Shown here: piece by piece, positions 8,419-17,757 of the stretch | Position numbering within the stretch: the first letter of the stretch is position 1 | How the letters are laid out: every line of letters begins with the position of its first letter | From: an uncultured Hyphomicrobiales bacterium | GTDB taxonomy: Bacteria > Pseudomonadota > Alphaproteobacteria > Rhizobiales > Beijerinckiaceae | Assembly (NCBI GenBank): GCA_903847605.1 | Contig: CAINED010000013.1 | Span: forward strand, 186,001-250,000 | Length of the DNA stretch: 64,000 bases | Reading direction: 5' to 3' | Made by a program: the position numbers and the translations under genes | Notes under the pieces: model-generated | Seen by the model: only the letters and a program-made list of their open reading frames with translations | What the model was told of the DNA's origin: nothing | The model's database searches: none

Positions 8419-8847
8419 TCAGTCGCGCACAGCGATGTTGATCTTCTGAATCACGCGCTCCGGTTCTGGACGCGCGAGGTCGATGCACAGAAGACCATTC
8501 TTCAATTCCGCCCCAAGCACCTGCATGCCCTCGGCGAGGAGAAATGCCCGCTGGAACTGCCGGGCAGCGATGCCGCGATGCAGATAGACACGCTCGCGAT
8601 CATCGGTCTGGCGGCCGCGGATCATCAACTGCCGCTCTTCCAGTGTGATCTCGAGCTGGTCCTGCGTGAAACCCGCGACGGCAAGAGTAATACGCAGCAC
8701 TTCGGGATGGGTTTCCGTGCGGGCGATCCGCTCGATGTTGTAGGGCGGATATCCGTCCGAAGCTGTGCGGGTCACCCGATCCAGCGCGCGCTCGATATCA
8801 TCGAAGCCGAGCAGGAACGGCGAATTCAGTGTCGGCACTCTCGTCAT
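8419..8847 (-). CDS. Small heat shock protein, Hsp20/alpha-crystallin family
   Basis: An ATP-independent holdase that binds unfolding proteins. I start at ATG 8847 ('MTRVPTLNSPFLLGFDDIERALDRV'), giving 142 residues; an upstream in-frame start 9 codons earlier is less like the family. The alpha-crystallin domain spans about residues 30-130, with 'YPPYNIER' opening it, 'LAVAGFTQDQLEI' in the core and 'RQFQRAFLLAEGMQV' preceding the last strands. The C-terminal I/V-x-I-type anchor appears as 'INIAV'. It is followed by DUF1150 on the same strand. No ROSE-type thermosensor was identified in the 134 bases upstream. Confidence 0.92.
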   Translation of the reverse strand: MTRVPTLNSPFLLGFDDIERALDRVTRTASDGYPPYNIERIARTETHPEVLRITLAVAGFTQDQLEITLEERQLMIRGRQTDDRERVYLHRGIAARQFQRAFLLAEGMQVLGAELKNGLLCIDLARPEPERVIQKINIAVRD

Positions 8848-8981
8848 ATGCGTTCTCGCGAAGCCCAATGGCACTTCGTGGGACCCTGATGGCGTCCCAG
8901 CAGCTTTCGCCGCTACGCAGATATGGGTGGCTTACGCTGGGGATTCAAGCGGCCGAAAAACGCCGGTCCGGCACCGGTAAC

Positions 8982-9977
8982 TCAGAGCATGTGCGGCAGG
9001 ACGCGGTCGGGCGGTGTATGCCCATCCATGAATGTTTTCAGGTTGATAATGACCTTTTCGCCCATATCGACGCGGCCCTCGGTCGTGGACGATCCCATGT
9101 GCGGGAGAAGCGTGACGCGGCCGGACTTGGCCAGCCGCATCAGCTTCGGCGGCACCGCCGGTTCGTGCTCGAAAACGTCGAGGCCCGCGCCGGCAATTTC
9201 CTTGGTCTCCAGCATCCGGATCAGCGCGGTTTCGTCGATGACCTCGCCACGCGCGGTGTTCACCAGAATTGTCGTCGGGCGCAGCAGCTTCAGGCGGCGC
9301 GCTGAAAGGAGATGGTAGGTCGCAGGCGTATGGGGACAATTCACCGAGACGATGTCCATGCGGGCCAGCATCTGGTCGAGTGAATCCCAATAGGTCGCTT
9401 CGAGTTGCTCCTCGATGTTGGCCGCAACCCGTCGCCGGTTGTGATAGTGGATCGACAGGCCAAAGGAACGGGCGCGCCGCGCCAGCGCCTGGCCGATCCG
9501 GCCCATGCCCACGATGCCAAGCCGTTTTCCGGTGATCCGCGAGCCCAGCATCCATGTCGGCGCCCAGCCTGACCAGTCGCCCTGGGTGACAGCGTTCGCG
9601 CCCTCGACAATGCGACGGGCGACAGCGAGGATCAGCGCCATCGTCATGTCCGCCGTGTCCTCGGTGAGAACGCCGGGCGTGTTCGTTACCGTGATACCGC
9701 GCTGAAGGGCGGCGGCGACATCGATGTGATCGACGCCATTGCCAAAGTTCGCGATGAGCTTGAGGCGTGAGGGCGCAAAGTTCAGCATCTCGCCATCGAT
9801 GCGATCCGTAATCGTCGGAACAATCGCATCGGAATGCTGCATCGCGTTGAGCAGTTCGTCGCGGGACATCGGCCGGTCGTCGACATTGAGCTGTGCATCG
9901 AACAATTCGCGCATCCGCGTTTCCACGACATCGGGAAGCTTGCGCGTGACGATGACCCGAGGCCGCTGCTTGTTCAT
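8982..9977 (-). CDS. D-isomer 2-hydroxyacid dehydrogenase (glyoxylate/hydroxypyruvate reductase type)
   Basis: An NAD(P)-dependent enzyme reducing 2-keto acids such as glyoxylate or hydroxypyruvate. The start at ATG 9977 ('MNKQRPRVIVTRKLP') gives 331 residues, the usual length; the open frame upstream of it is non-family sequence. Visible motifs are 'ANFGNGVDHIDV' (substrate-domain contact), the nucleotide-binding 'LGIVGMGRIGQALARR' at about 150, 'NTARGEVIDE' with the catalytic Arg region, 'GLDVFEHEP' with the catalytic Glu and 'LLPHMGSST' with the catalytic His. The pattern is closest to GyaR/GrhA-type enzymes. It stands alone; the divergent neighbour is a secreted SH3 protein. The exact substrate is not decidable from sequence. 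Confidence 0.9.
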   Translation of the reverse strand: MNKQRPRVIVTRKLPDVVETRMRELFDAQLNVDDRPMSRDELLNAMQHSDAIVPTITDRIDGEMLNFAPSRLKLIANFGNGVDHIDVAAALQRGITVTNTPGVLTEDTADMTMALILAVARRIVEGANAVTQGDWSGWAPTWMLGSRITGKRLGIVGMGRIGQALARRARSFGLSIHYHNRRRVAANIEEQLEATYWDSLDQMLARMDIVSVNCPHTPATYHLLSARRLKLLRPTTILVNTARGEVIDETALIRMLETKEIAGAGLDVFEHEPAVPPKLMRLAKSGRVTLLPHMGSSTTEGRVDMGEKVIINLKTFMDGHTPPDRVLPHML

Positions 9978-10158
9978 CCAACCGATCCCCTGAACCCCCA
10001 GTCGCCGCACACCGCATCGAATCGCAGCGACTACGGCAATGCTTTGTTCATCACACTTTAACCCCGTCCTGCGCAAATGAACATGACAGGCGGACTGCGT
10101 CTTTTGCAGGATCGCCAGCGCCCCCGAGAGCCGCCCCGGCAAATATAAAACGGCTGTC

Positions 10159-10707
10159 ATGCATCTGGAATTCAACCCTTCTTCGCCCTCCTTCCACCTT
10201 GGCGCGCTCGCGCTCCTGATGTGCGCGGCCATGTCTTCGTCGCCTGGACTCGCCGCCGGCGACACTCAGGTCGGCACGGCGACGGGCCTGCCCGTTCCCC
10301 GCTATGTCAGTCTGCGCGCAGGCCAGGTGAATCTTCGCCAGGGCCCGTCCAAGGATCACGGCACACTCTGGATCTACCGACGCGAAGGACTGCCGGTCGA
10401 GATCACCGCGGAGTTCGAGACCTGGCGGAAAATTCGCGATTCCGACGGGACCGAAGGCTGGGTGTTGCACTCGCTTCTTTCAGGCAAGCGCACGGCGATC
10501 GTATCGCCCTGGAGCAAGGACGGTCTGATTGAAATTCGCGAAAGGCCCAACGGCGAATCAGCCCTCGCGGCGCGCCTCGAGCCGAGGGTCGTAGGCCAGA
10601 TACGCAAGTGCGATCAGAACTGGTGCCGAGTCACCGGCAAGGGATTCGACGGCTATGCGCCCCAAAAAGAGCTTTGGGGCGTCTATCCGAACGAGCGTCT
10701 GGACTGA
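10159..10707 (+). CDS. Secreted SH3-domain protein
   Basis: A 182-residue exported protein. Residues 1-33 form a signal peptide (hydrophobic 'LGALALLMCAAM' and an Ala-x-Ala-type end at 'GLAAG'). The mature part holds bacterial SH3-like repeats: 'GQVNLRQGPSKDHGTLWIYRREGLPVEI' through 'DGTEGWVLHSLLSG', then a second copy from 'IEIRERPNGESALAARLEP' to 'VTGKGFDGYAPQKELWGVYP'. Two cysteines lie in the second unit ('KCDQNWC'). Such proteins act in the periplasm, often near peptidoglycan, but no partner is visible. A TATAAA-like element sits a few bases upstream of the ATG. Divergent from the dehydrogenase gene and 185 bases before fabA. Confidence 0.85.
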   Translation: MHLEFNPSSPSFHLGALALLMCAAMSSSPGLAAGDTQVGTATGLPVPRYVSLRAGQVNLRQGPSKDHGTLWIYRREGLPVEITAEFETWRKIRDSDGTEGWVLHSLLSGKRTAIVSPWSKDGLIEIRERPNGESALAARLEPRVVGQIRKCDQNWCRVTGKGFDGYAPQKELWGVYPNERLD

Positions 10708-10892
10708 ATCCGAGTCGTTCTCACGCCGCAAATCCGGCAGCTTGTTGTGGAGTTTTGGCAACGCTGCCAGCAAGCTTGGCTTGTGCAGCGACCTGATGCT
10801 TTCGATGGCCGCACACGTGTGTTAGGGAATCGCCCGTTTCGAGGGATCGCGGATCTATCCGGCAGTCCCGACAGGAAAGGCGTTTAGACCCA

Positions 10893-11417
10893 ATGGCCGA
10901 CCGGCGCGCAAGTTTCGAGTATGAAGACCTTCTCGCCTGCGGACGCGGCGAACTGTTCGGAGCCGGCAACGCCCAACTTCCCCTGCCGCCGATGCTGATG
11001 TTCGATCGCATCAGCGAGATTTCGGAACAGGGCGGGGCCAACGGCAAGGGCCTCATCCGCGCCGAACTCGCGATCAAACCCGATCTCTGGTTCTTCGCCT
11101 GTCATTTCAAGGGCGACCCCGTCATGCCTGGCTGCCTCGGCCTCGACGCGCTCTGGCAGCTTGTCGGCTTTTATCTGGGCTGGCTCGGCTCGCCCGGTCG
11201 TGGCCGCGCGCTTGGCGTCGGCGAAGTCAAATTCTCCGATCAGGTGCTGCCGACCGTGAAAAACGTCGTTTACGGCATCGACTTCAAGCGTGTTTTCCGC
11301 GGCAAACTCGTCCTCGGCATCGCTGACGGCTGGCTTGAGGCGGACGGAAAGCGCATCTATGAGGCTCGCGACCTGCGAGTTGGGCTGTTCCAGTCCGGCT
11401 CGCCCGCGACGGCCTGA
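10893..11417 (+). CDS. fabA: 3-hydroxydecanoyl-ACP dehydratase/isomerase FabA
   Basis: FabA dehydrates beta-hydroxydecanoyl-ACP and isomerises the trans-2 to the cis-3 product, the branch point to unsaturated fatty acids. The 174-residue length is standard. The hot-dog fold active site is present: His71 in '[12 protein letters not shown]' and Asp85 in 'CLGLDALWQ'. The C-terminal '[32 protein letters not shown]' fits FabA rather than FabZ. It opens the fabA-fabB-fabI group. In many rhizobia irr precedes this group, but here the gene before it encodes an SH3 protein. The 185-base upstream gap contains the palindrome CACACGTGTG at about 10812. Confidence 0.96.
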   Translation: MADRRASFEYEDLLACGRGELFGAGNAQLPLPPMLMFDRISEISEQGGANGKGLIRAELAIKPDLWFFACHFKGDPVMPGCLGLDALWQLVGFYLGWLGSPGRGRALGVGEVKFSDQVLPTVKNVVYGIDFKRVFRGKLVLGIADGWLEADGKRIYEARDLRVGLFQSGSPATA

Positions 11418-11494
11418 CAGGGCCGCGCCTTGATCGGCAAGTCATCAAACCGCTCTGTTTGATGGCGTATAGGCCGTTCGAATCCAGTTATTCG

Positions 11495-11542
11495 TAGCAT
11501 CGCCTTCGCGAAAAACCGGGACCGCTTTTTCGCGCGATGCTA
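11495..11542. repeat. 48-base palindromic element between fabA and fabB
   Basis: Outer arms TAGCATCG (11495-11502) and CGATGCTA (11535-11542) and inner arms CGCGAAAAA (11507-11515) and TTTTTCGCG (11526-11534) pair perfectly, giving a 17-bp stem with a 4-base bulge and a 10-base loop. The order (GATGC arm, GCGAAAA, CCGG loop, TTTTCGC, GATGC arm) is the architecture of short palindromic repeats scattered through intergenic regions of many Rhizobiales. It sits 25 bases before fabB and could act at RNA level as a processing or stabilising hairpin. I noticed no second copy in the window. Confidence 0.7.
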
Positions 11543-11566
11543 TGAAGACGCGAACAGGAGACCAGC

Positions 11567-12790
11567 ATGAGACGCGTCGTCGTCACCGGCATGGGCATCG
11601 TCTCGGCCATCGGCAACAACACGCAGGAAGTTCTTGCCTCGCTGCGCGAAGCCCGTTCCGGCATCGTGCCAGCCGAGGATTATGCGAGACTGGGTTTTCG
11701 CTGTCAGGTGCATGGCGCGCCGACCCTGAAGCCCGAGGACGTGGTCGATCGCCGCGCGATGCGGTTTCATGGCGGGGGCACCGCGTGGAACCATGTTGCG
11801 ATGGACCAGGCCATTCAGGATGCGGGCCTTTCCGAGAGCGACATCTCGCATGAGCGCACCGGCATCATCATGGGCTCGGGTGGCCCCTCGACGCGCGTGA
11901 TCGTCGAATCGGCCGACACGACCCGCACGAAGGGTCCGAAGCGCGTCGGCCCTTTCGCAGTTCCCAAGGCGATGTCCTCGACCGCTTCGGCAACGCTCGC
12001 GACATGGTTCAAGATCAAGGGCGTGAACTATTCGATCTCCTCGGCCTGCGCGACATCATCGCATTGCATCGGTAATGCCGCTGAAATGATTCAATGGGGC
12101 AAGCAGGACGTGATGTTCGCGGGCGGCTGCGAGGATCTCGACTGGTCGCTCTCGGTCCTCTTCGACGCCATGGGCGCGATGTCCTCGAACTTCAACGCGG
12201 ATGCCGCGCGCGCCTCGCGGCCCTATGACAAGAATCGCGACGGCTTCGTGATCGCCGGCGGCGCGGGCGTGCTGGTGCTCGAAGAGCTCGAACATGCGAA
12301 AGCGCGCGGCGCGAAAATCTATGCCGAACTGGCGGGCTACGGCGCGACATCTGACGGACACGACATGGTGGCCCCGTCGGGAGAAGGCGCGATCCGCTGC
12401 ATGCGCATGGCGCTGCAGAATGTGAAGACGCCGATCGACTACATCAATCCGCATGCGACTTCGACACCCGTCGGCGACGCGAAGGAAATCGAAGCTATCC
12501 GCACTGTCTTCGGCCCCGGCGAAAAATGCCCCCCGATTTCGGCGACGAAGGCGTTGTCCGGCCATTCGCTCGGCGCAGCCGGCGTGCAGGAGGCAATCTA
12601 TTCGCTCCTGATGATGAAGAACGGCTTTATCGCGGAGAGCGCGCATATCGAGGAACTCGATCCGGATTTCGCCGACATGAACATCGTTCGCGCGCGGCAG
12701 GACAATGTGAAACTCGGTACTGTGCTTTCGAATTCCTTCGGCTTCGGCGGGACGAACGCCACACTCGTCTTCAAGCACGTCGACGCATAA
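11567..12790 (+). CDS. fabB: 3-oxoacyl-ACP synthase I FabB
   Basis: FabB elongates cis-3-decenoyl-ACP and other acyl-ACPs by condensation with malonyl-ACP. The product has 407 residues, normal for KAS I. The Cys-His-His triad is visible: Cys161 in '[12 protein letters not shown]', a His in '[11 protein letters not shown]' and a His in '[13 protein letters not shown]'. The C-terminal '[17 protein letters not shown]' is the glycine-rich KAS end. It follows fabA after the palindromic element and precedes fabI by 12 bases, so the three are likely co-expressed. FabB and FabF are similar; the direct pairing with fabA makes FabB the better call. Confidence 0.95.
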   Translation: MRRVVVTGMGIVSAIGNNTQEVLASLREARSGIVPAEDYARLGFRCQVHGAPTLKPEDVVDRRAMRFHGGGTAWNHVAMDQAIQDAGLSESDISHERTGIIMGSGGPSTRVIVESADTTRTKGPKRVGPFAVPKAMSSTASATLATWFKIKGVNYSISSACATSSHCIGNAAEMIQWGKQDVMFAGGCEDLDWSLSVLFDAMGAMSSNFNADAARASRPYDKNRDGFVIAGGAGVLVLEELEHAKARGAKIYAELAGYGATSDGHDMVAPSGEGAIRCMRMALQNVKTPIDYINPHATSTPVGDAKEIEAIRTVFGPGEKCPPISATKALSGHSLGAAGVQEAIYSLLMMKNGFIAESAHIEELDPDFADMNIVRARQDNVKLGTVLSNSFGFGGTNATLVFKHVDA

Positions 12791-12802
12791 CAAGGGAACA
12801 TC

Positions 12803-13633
12803 ATGACATCGCAGATCGCCCCCCTGATGCAGGGCAAGCGCGGCCTCATCATGGGCGTCGCCAACAGTCATTCGATTGCATGGGGCATTGCGCAAGCCGT
12901 GGCGGCACAGGGCGCGGAGCTTGCATTCACCTATCAGGGCGAGGCGTTGGGCAAGCGCGTGAAGCCGCTGGCCGAGAGCCTTGGCTCTTCGCTCATTCTG
13001 CCCTGCGATGTCGAAGACATTGCTTCGGTCGACGCCGTGTTCGACTCGCTCGAAAAGAGTTGGGGCAGCATCGATTTCGCGGTCCACGCAATCGGATTTT
13101 CCGACAAGAATGAGTTGAAAGGCCGCTACGTCGATGCGACGACGCGCGAGAACTTTCAGCGCACGATGGTGATCTCCTGCTATTCCTTCACGGAGCTTGC
13201 GCAACGGGCCGCAAAGCTGATGCCCAAAGGCGGCTCCCTGCTGACGCTCACTTACGGCGGCTCGACCCGCGTGATGCCAAATTACAACGTGATGGGCGTT
13301 GCGAAAGCGGCTCTCGAAGCGAGCGTGCGTTATCTCGCCGCCGATCTCGGCCCACAGAATATCCGCGTCAACGCGATTTCCGCCGGACCCATTCGTACGC
13401 TGGCGGGCGCAGGCATCGCAGAAGCGCGCTCGATGTACAATTTCCAGCAGCAACATTCGCCGTTGCGGCGCAGCCTCACCATAGAGGACATCGGCGGTGC
13501 AGGGTTATACTTCCTCTCGCCGCTTTCGTCGGGCGTCACCGGCGAAATCCATTTCGCGGATGCCGGCTACAACATCATCTCGATGCCAAGGCCTGAAGAC
13601 TTGCGCGCAGGATCGATCGACAACGGCGACTGA
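12803..13633 (+). CDS. fabI: Enoyl-ACP reductase FabI
   Basis: FabI performs the last, NADH-dependent reduction step of each fatty acid elongation cycle and is the triclosan/isoniazid-type target family. The 276-residue protein has the divergent SDR nucleotide loop 'GVANSHSIAWGIA' at about residues 18-30 and the FabI-specific Tyr-X6-Lys active site at Tyr161 and Lys168 ('YNVMGVAK'). 'SAGPIRTLAGAGI' forms the substrate-binding loop. It starts 12 bases after fabB. Rhizobiales commonly carry two FabI paralogues; this one belongs to the fabAB-linked type. It converges with the GT2 gene 13 bases downstream with no recognisable terminator. Confidence 0.94.
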   Translation: MTSQIAPLMQGKRGLIMGVANSHSIAWGIAQAVAAQGAELAFTYQGEALGKRVKPLAESLGSSLILPCDVEDIASVDAVFDSLEKSWGSIDFAVHAIGFSDKNELKGRYVDATTRENFQRTMVISCYSFTELAQRAAKLMPKGGSLLTLTYGGSTRVMPNYNVMGVAKAALEASVRYLAADLGPQNIRVNAISAGPIRTLAGAGIAEARSMYNFQQQHSPLRRSLTIEDIGGAGLYFLSPLSSGVTGEIHFADAGYNIISMPRPEDLRAGSIDNGD

Positions 13634-13646
13634 TGGCTCGACGGAT

Positions 13647-14768
13647 TCAGGTCTTGCGCCGGCCGGTCAAATTCTCGACGGCAAGATAGAGAATCCGCTT
13701 CTGCTCGACTCGCGCGCGCGTCAGGCTGTCGAGAATGATGCCGCATACTGCCAGCAGGCTCGACACCACCGTCAGGCCCATCACGAGAATCGCGGTGGGC
13801 TGGCGCGGCACGAGGCCTGTGGCCAGATAGGTGTCGATCAAGGGATAGGCGAGGGCCGCAGCCATTGAGGCCACCGCAGTCGCAATCCAGCCGAAGAAGA
13901 GAATCGGCCGCGTTTCCTTCAACAGGAATACGAAAGCGTGGAGAATGCGGATGCCGTCGCGCACCGAGCGAAGCTTGGAATGCGACCCCGCAGGACGCTT
14001 GCTATAGGCGGTTTCGATCTCCGCCACCGGCAGACGCATCTGACTGGCATGAACGGACAGCTCGGTTTCGATTTCGAAGCCTGACGACAGGGCAGGAAAG
14101 CTCTTCACGAACCGGCGTGAAAAGGCGCGATAGCCGGAGAAAATATCCGCATAGGCCTGGCCGAACATTTTCGCGAAGATGCGGTTGAACAACCGGTTGC
14201 CGAAGGCATGGCCGGGACGGTGCGCATCTTGCGTGACGTTGCGGCGGGCGCCGATTGCCATGTCCACGCGGTCGTCCAGAACCAGCGACACGAGATCCGG
14301 CGCGGCTTCCGCATCATAGGTGCCGTCGCCATCGACCATCAGGTAAACGTCGGCGTCGATTTCCGCGAACATGCGGCGCACGACGTTGCCCTTGCCGCGA
14401 CGCGGTTCGAAATACACGTCGGCATGGGCGGCGCGGGCCACGGAGGCGGTGCCGTCGGTCGAATTGTTGTCGAAGACGGCGATCCGTGCGTCCGGCAGGA
14501 CTCGCCTGAAGTCCTCGATGACTTTTGCGATGGTCGTGGCTTCATTGAAACAGGGAACGATCACCGCGATCCGCGGAGCCCGGGCGACCTGTTGCCTTTG
14601 TTCGCGAACTTCTTCGGGCGCGGTCAGAGGCCCAACCGGCAGAACGGAGCGCAGGACGCTCGCCAGCCGCGCCGGATCGAAAGTTCCATGCGATTCCGTT
14701 GCACCGTGCTCGTCGGCCGTTTCGGGCCGGAACGGATCGGCCGAACCCATTTTCTTCGCGGCTGTCAT
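13647..14768 (-). CDS. Glycosyltransferase family 2 (polyprenyl-phosphate sugar transferase type)
   Basis: A GT-A fold transferase. I chose ATG 14768 (373 residues), preceded by a GGAAG site; a GTG at 14837 would add 23 residues. The catalytic core starts at 'IAVIVPCFNEATTI', has 'FDNNSTDGT' and the metal-binding DxD at Asp146-Asp148 ('VDGDGTY'), and 'GYRAFSRRF' and 'GFEIETELSVHA', all typical of dolichol-phosphate-mannose-synthase-like enzymes. Two hydrophobic segments near the C-terminus (about 270-345) suggest membrane anchoring. It is divergent from the STT3-like GT-C gene, so one may supply the lipid-linked sugar used by the other; that link is inferred from position only. Confidence 0.85.
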   Translation of the reverse strand: MTAAKKMGSADPFRPETADEHGATESHGTFDPARLASVLRSVLPVGPLTAPEEVREQRQQVARAPRIAVIVPCFNEATTIAKVIEDFRRVLPDARIAVFDNNSTDGTASVARAAHADVYFEPRRGKGNVVRRMFAEIDADVYLMVDGDGTYDAEAAPDLVSLVLDDRVDMAIGARRNVTQDAHRPGHAFGNRLFNRIFAKMFGQAYADIFSGYRAFSRRFVKSFPALSSGFEIETELSVHASQMRLPVAEIETAYSKRPAGSHSKLRSVRDGIRILHAFVFLLKETRPILFFGWIATAVASMAAALAYPLIDTYLATGLVPRQPTAILVMGLTVVSSLLAVCGIILDSLTRARVEQKRILYLAVENLTGRRKT

Positions 14769-14887
14769 ACGGAAAAGCTTCCAGAGTAACGTGAATTCAA
14801 GCTTTGTCGGGAATGGTTGAAACGAGGTGAAGACCACTGACGAAACCTTCGCCTATCACGATAATTTTTCGATCAAATCCGGGGAAA

Positions 14888-16732
14888 ATGTCCTCCGCTG
14901 CCGTTTCGACCCACAATGACCTGCCAAGTGGCGCCGAGCCGGTCTCCTGGCCAGCCTGGCGGCTTGTCATCGTCGCCATGGCGATCAGCTTTGCCATGGG
15001 TTGGCCGATTCTGGCCAAAGTCTGGGGGTCAGGCTATTTCGGCGACACCGACGATGCGCTGCGCATGGTCCAGGTGCGCGACCTCCTCGCCGGGCAATAC
15101 TGGTTCGACATGACGATCTACCGGCTGAATCCGCCGGAAGGCCTGTTCAACCATTGGTCGCGGATTGTCGATATACCGCTCGCCGTGTTCGTGAAGCTTT
15201 TCGAGGTGTTCCTGGCGCCGCAAACGGCGGAAAGGGCCGCCCGAATTGCCTTTTCGACTTCGATGTTGCTGCTACTGCTCGCAGGGGTAGCGCGCGGCGC
15301 GAAAAGCCTTGCTGGCGAGAAAGCTGTGCTGCCCGTGCTTATGCTCGCTGCATTCGCCGGTGTCGGTGTCGGACAGTTTCAACCCGGCCGGATCGATCAT
15401 CACGCGCCGCAGATCGTCATTCTCGTGTTCATGTTCGCATTGTCGTCGCAGGCGCTTGCGGACGGAAGGCATCGCCATGCCGGTTATGCAGCGGCCCTAG
15501 CCGCTCTCTCTTTCGCTATCAGTATCGAGAATCTGACATTCATCGCAGCGCTCTGCGCCTTCTGGATGCTGATCTGGGTCTGGCGCGGCGCAGACTTCCG
15601 CCGCCAGCTCAATGCCTTTGGCGCGGGCCTCCTCATCGGCTTGCCGATTATGTTCGCCGCCACCATCGCGCCTTCTCGCTGGACGACGGCGGCGTGCGAC
15701 GCGTATTCCATCGCCTATCTCATACCGATGATGTTGGTGGGCGCAGGCTATGTCACCGCGGCCGCAACGAACGCGCCGACAATTCGAATGCGGCTCGCCT
15801 TCGCTACCGCGCTGGCAATTGCAATCTGCGCAACATTCGCCCTGTTATTTCCCCAGTGCTTGCGCGGACCGCTCGCCAGCATCGATCCGCTGTTGCGCAG
15901 CTACTGGCTCGGAAATGTGCATGAAGCGCGAAGCCTCCTGGCTTCGCTGTCGGCGCAACCGCATCACACGATACTGACCATCGGCCCGCTCCTTGTGTGC
16001 ACGCTGTTCTGCATTCCCGCATTCTTGCGCAGCAAAGACATTGCAGCAATGCGCTGGATGCTGCTTTCGATGCTGGCGATTGCGGGCGTCGTCACGACGT
16101 TCTGGCAAGTCCGCGCGGCTTCCTCGCTTGCGCCGTTGGCCTGTCTCGCCGGCACATGGGCCGTTCTGCAGATTCGCGATGTGCTGGAGAGAAGAAATCT
16201 GCACACTGCGCCAGTGCTTTCGCTCGCCGTTATTCTGTTCGTCACGCCGACGGGATGGGCGATGTTTCAGGCCGCCGCCTCCGCACTCACCCGTCCTGCG
16301 GCCGCAGCGTCCATGATCGACGTTTCGCTTGCGTCTCCCGGTTCAGGCAATTGCTTTGACTCGACGACCTATTCGCAATTGGCGAAACTGCCTGCCGGTC
16401 TTGTCGCGGCTCCCATCGATGCAGGCGCACACATACTCGCGCATACGCATCATTCGGTTCTTGCAGCCGCCTATCATCGCAACAACGCAGGCAATCGCAG
16501 GCTGCTCGACATCCTCTTTGCATCGCCGCCGGATTCGCAACGGTTGCTGAACGAATCAAAAGTGAATTACGTGGCGTTGTGCCGCAATGCTGCGGAGCGA
16601 TTGCTTCTCCAAAGATTTGCTCCGCATGGACTGGGATCAGCGCTCTACGATGGGCGGATGCCGGATGGACTACGCATTATTTCCGGACCACGGGACAGCC
16701 TGATGATCTTCGGCGTCAATAGCGCGCCATGA
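14888..16732 (+). CDS. Multipass membrane protein resembling STT3/PglB-type GT-C glycosyltransferases
   Basis: A 614-residue integral membrane protein with roughly a dozen hydrophobic segments and a soluble C-terminal tail of about 160 residues. Just after the first transmembrane helix there is an acidic motif 'GDTDDALRM' (Asp53, Asp55, Asp56), then 'LNPPEGLFNHWSRIVD' and, further on, 'GRIDHHAPQIV' (Asp170, His171, His172). An acidic first loop, a Pro/His-Trp segment and a DHH motif are the pattern I associate with bacterial STT3-like GT-C proteins. The STT3 WWDYG motif is not seen, so it may use another acceptor or be a more distant GT-C enzyme. Many databases would call it hypothetical. It is divergent from a GT2 gene, 119 bases apart. 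Confidence 0.6.
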   Translation: MSSAAVSTHNDLPSGAEPVSWPAWRLVIVAMAISFAMGWPILAKVWGSGYFGDTDDALRMVQVRDLLAGQYWFDMTIYRLNPPEGLFNHWSRIVDIPLAVFVKLFEVFLAPQTAERAARIAFSTSMLLLLLAGVARGAKSLAGEKAVLPVLMLAAFAGVGVGQFQPGRIDHHAPQIVILVFMFALSSQALADGRHRHAGYAAALAALSFAISIENLTFIAALCAFWMLIWVWRGADFRRQLNAFGAGLLIGLPIMFAATIAPSRWTTAACDAYSIAYLIPMMLVGAGYVTAAATNAPTIRMRLAFATALAIAICATFALLFPQCLRGPLASIDPLLRSYWLGNVHEARSLLASLSAQPHHTILTIGPLLVCTLFCIPAFLRSKDIAAMRWMLLSMLAIAGVVTTFWQVRAASSLAPLACLAGTWAVLQIRDVLERRNLHTAPVLSLAVILFVTPTGWAMFQAAASALTRPAAAASMIDVSLASPGSGNCFDSTTYSQLAKLPAGLVAAPIDAGAHILAHTHHSVLAAAYHRNNAGNRRLLDILFASPPDSQRLLNESKVNYVALCRNAAERLLLQRFAPHGLGSALYDGRMPDGLRIISGPRDSLMIFGVNSAP

Positions 16733-16865
16733 TTTGAACATGTTCGAGCGTGTCGAGCCGTTTCATTGACGCTTGTTCACCTTGATGGACAAATCTTAAT
16801 TTGAGAGCCGACCGGGCCAAGCTTATCTTCGGCGCATCCGAGTTCCCGCCGGAGAAAGAGACAAG

Positions 16866-17732
16866 ATGAAACATGGAAAGAAGATTGCGGCCGCCGTCCT
16901 GGCGTCCGCAGGCCTTTTTGCAGCAGGCGCGATCGCTCAGCAGCATGGCCAGACACAAGCACCCCCCGCCGCACCCAATGCTCCACAAACGCAGCCGCCT
17001 GCGACGGCTTCCGCACCGCGCGAATTCGGCGGCATGATGGGGCGCGGCATGGGGCCGGCCATGGGACAAGGCATGCGCCCCGGAATGGGCCAGCGCGGAC
17101 AGAACTTGTCGGAAGCCGATCGTAACGCCTTCTTCGAGGCGCGACTTGCCGCCATGAAAGCCGGACTGATGCTGACGGAAGCGCAGCAACGCCTGTGGCC
17201 GGCGGTCGAGACCGCGATGCGCGACTTGCGCAAGCAGCGTATGGATTTCGCCGAGCGCATCCGCAAGGAAGGCCAGCCGGCCAATCACGTCGACCGCATG
17301 AAGCGCGCCGGCGAAATGATGAGCGCGCGCGGCGCGGCCATGACGAAATTCGCCGACGCCATGAAGCCCCTTCATGACAGCCTTACCGACGAGCAGAAGC
17401 GCCGCATGCAGATGATGCGCGGCGGCATGCGCAATGGCATGGCTTCAGGGATGGGTCCGCGTGGCGGAATGCGCGGCGAGTTCCAGCAGCGCTGGCAACA
17501 GCATCATGGCTGGCAAGGGCGCGGCGGCGATTTCGGCCGTGGAAACCATGGGCCTGGCTGGCGTCAGGGCACGATGGAGCCACGCGATGATCGACCTGGC
17601 GAAGGCCGGCGTTTCGACCGCGACGATCGCGGCGGCAACGAGGGCCGTGGCTGGGGCCGGCGCTGGCAACAGGACGCGCCCGACTACAGCTTCGGCTCGC
17701 AAGGCAATGCCGGCGACTGGCGTCGCATGTAA
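16866..17732 (+). CDS. Periplasmic Spy/CpxP-like LTXXQ-motif protein
   Basis: A 288-residue exported protein. Residues 1-24 are a signal peptide ending 'AGAIAQQ'. A Pro/Gln/Ala linker and a Met/Gly-rich stretch (GMG repeats, about 55-77) precede a helical domain with two LTXXQ-type motifs: 'LTEAQQ' at about 103 and 'LTDEQK' at about 180. The C-terminal third is low complexity, rich in Arg, Gly, Trp, Gln and Asp. Spy/CpxP relatives are periplasmic chaperones or metal/envelope-stress sensors; Met- and His-rich parts would suit metal binding, but that is inference. It stands alone and ends in a strong terminator shared with pnp. Confidence 0.82.
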   Translation: MKHGKKIAAAVLASAGLFAAGAIAQQHGQTQAPPAAPNAPQTQPPATASAPREFGGMMGRGMGPAMGQGMRPGMGQRGQNLSEADRNAFFEARLAAMKAGLMLTEAQQRLWPAVETAMRDLRKQRMDFAERIRKEGQPANHVDRMKRAGEMMSARGAAMTKFADAMKPLHDSLTDEQKRRMQMMRGGMRNGMASGMGPRGGMRGEFQQRWQQHHGWQGRGGDFGRGNHGPGWRQGTMEPRDDRPGEGRRFDRDDRGGNEGRGWGRRWQQDAPDYSFGSQGNAGDWRRM

Positions 17733-17757
17733 TTTCGCGCCCTCAAGAATTCAAAAG

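Noticed and set aside
12056-13456. A 466-codon minus-strand open frame across fabB and fabI
   Set aside because: It crosses two certain genes in the opposite direction and has no motif.
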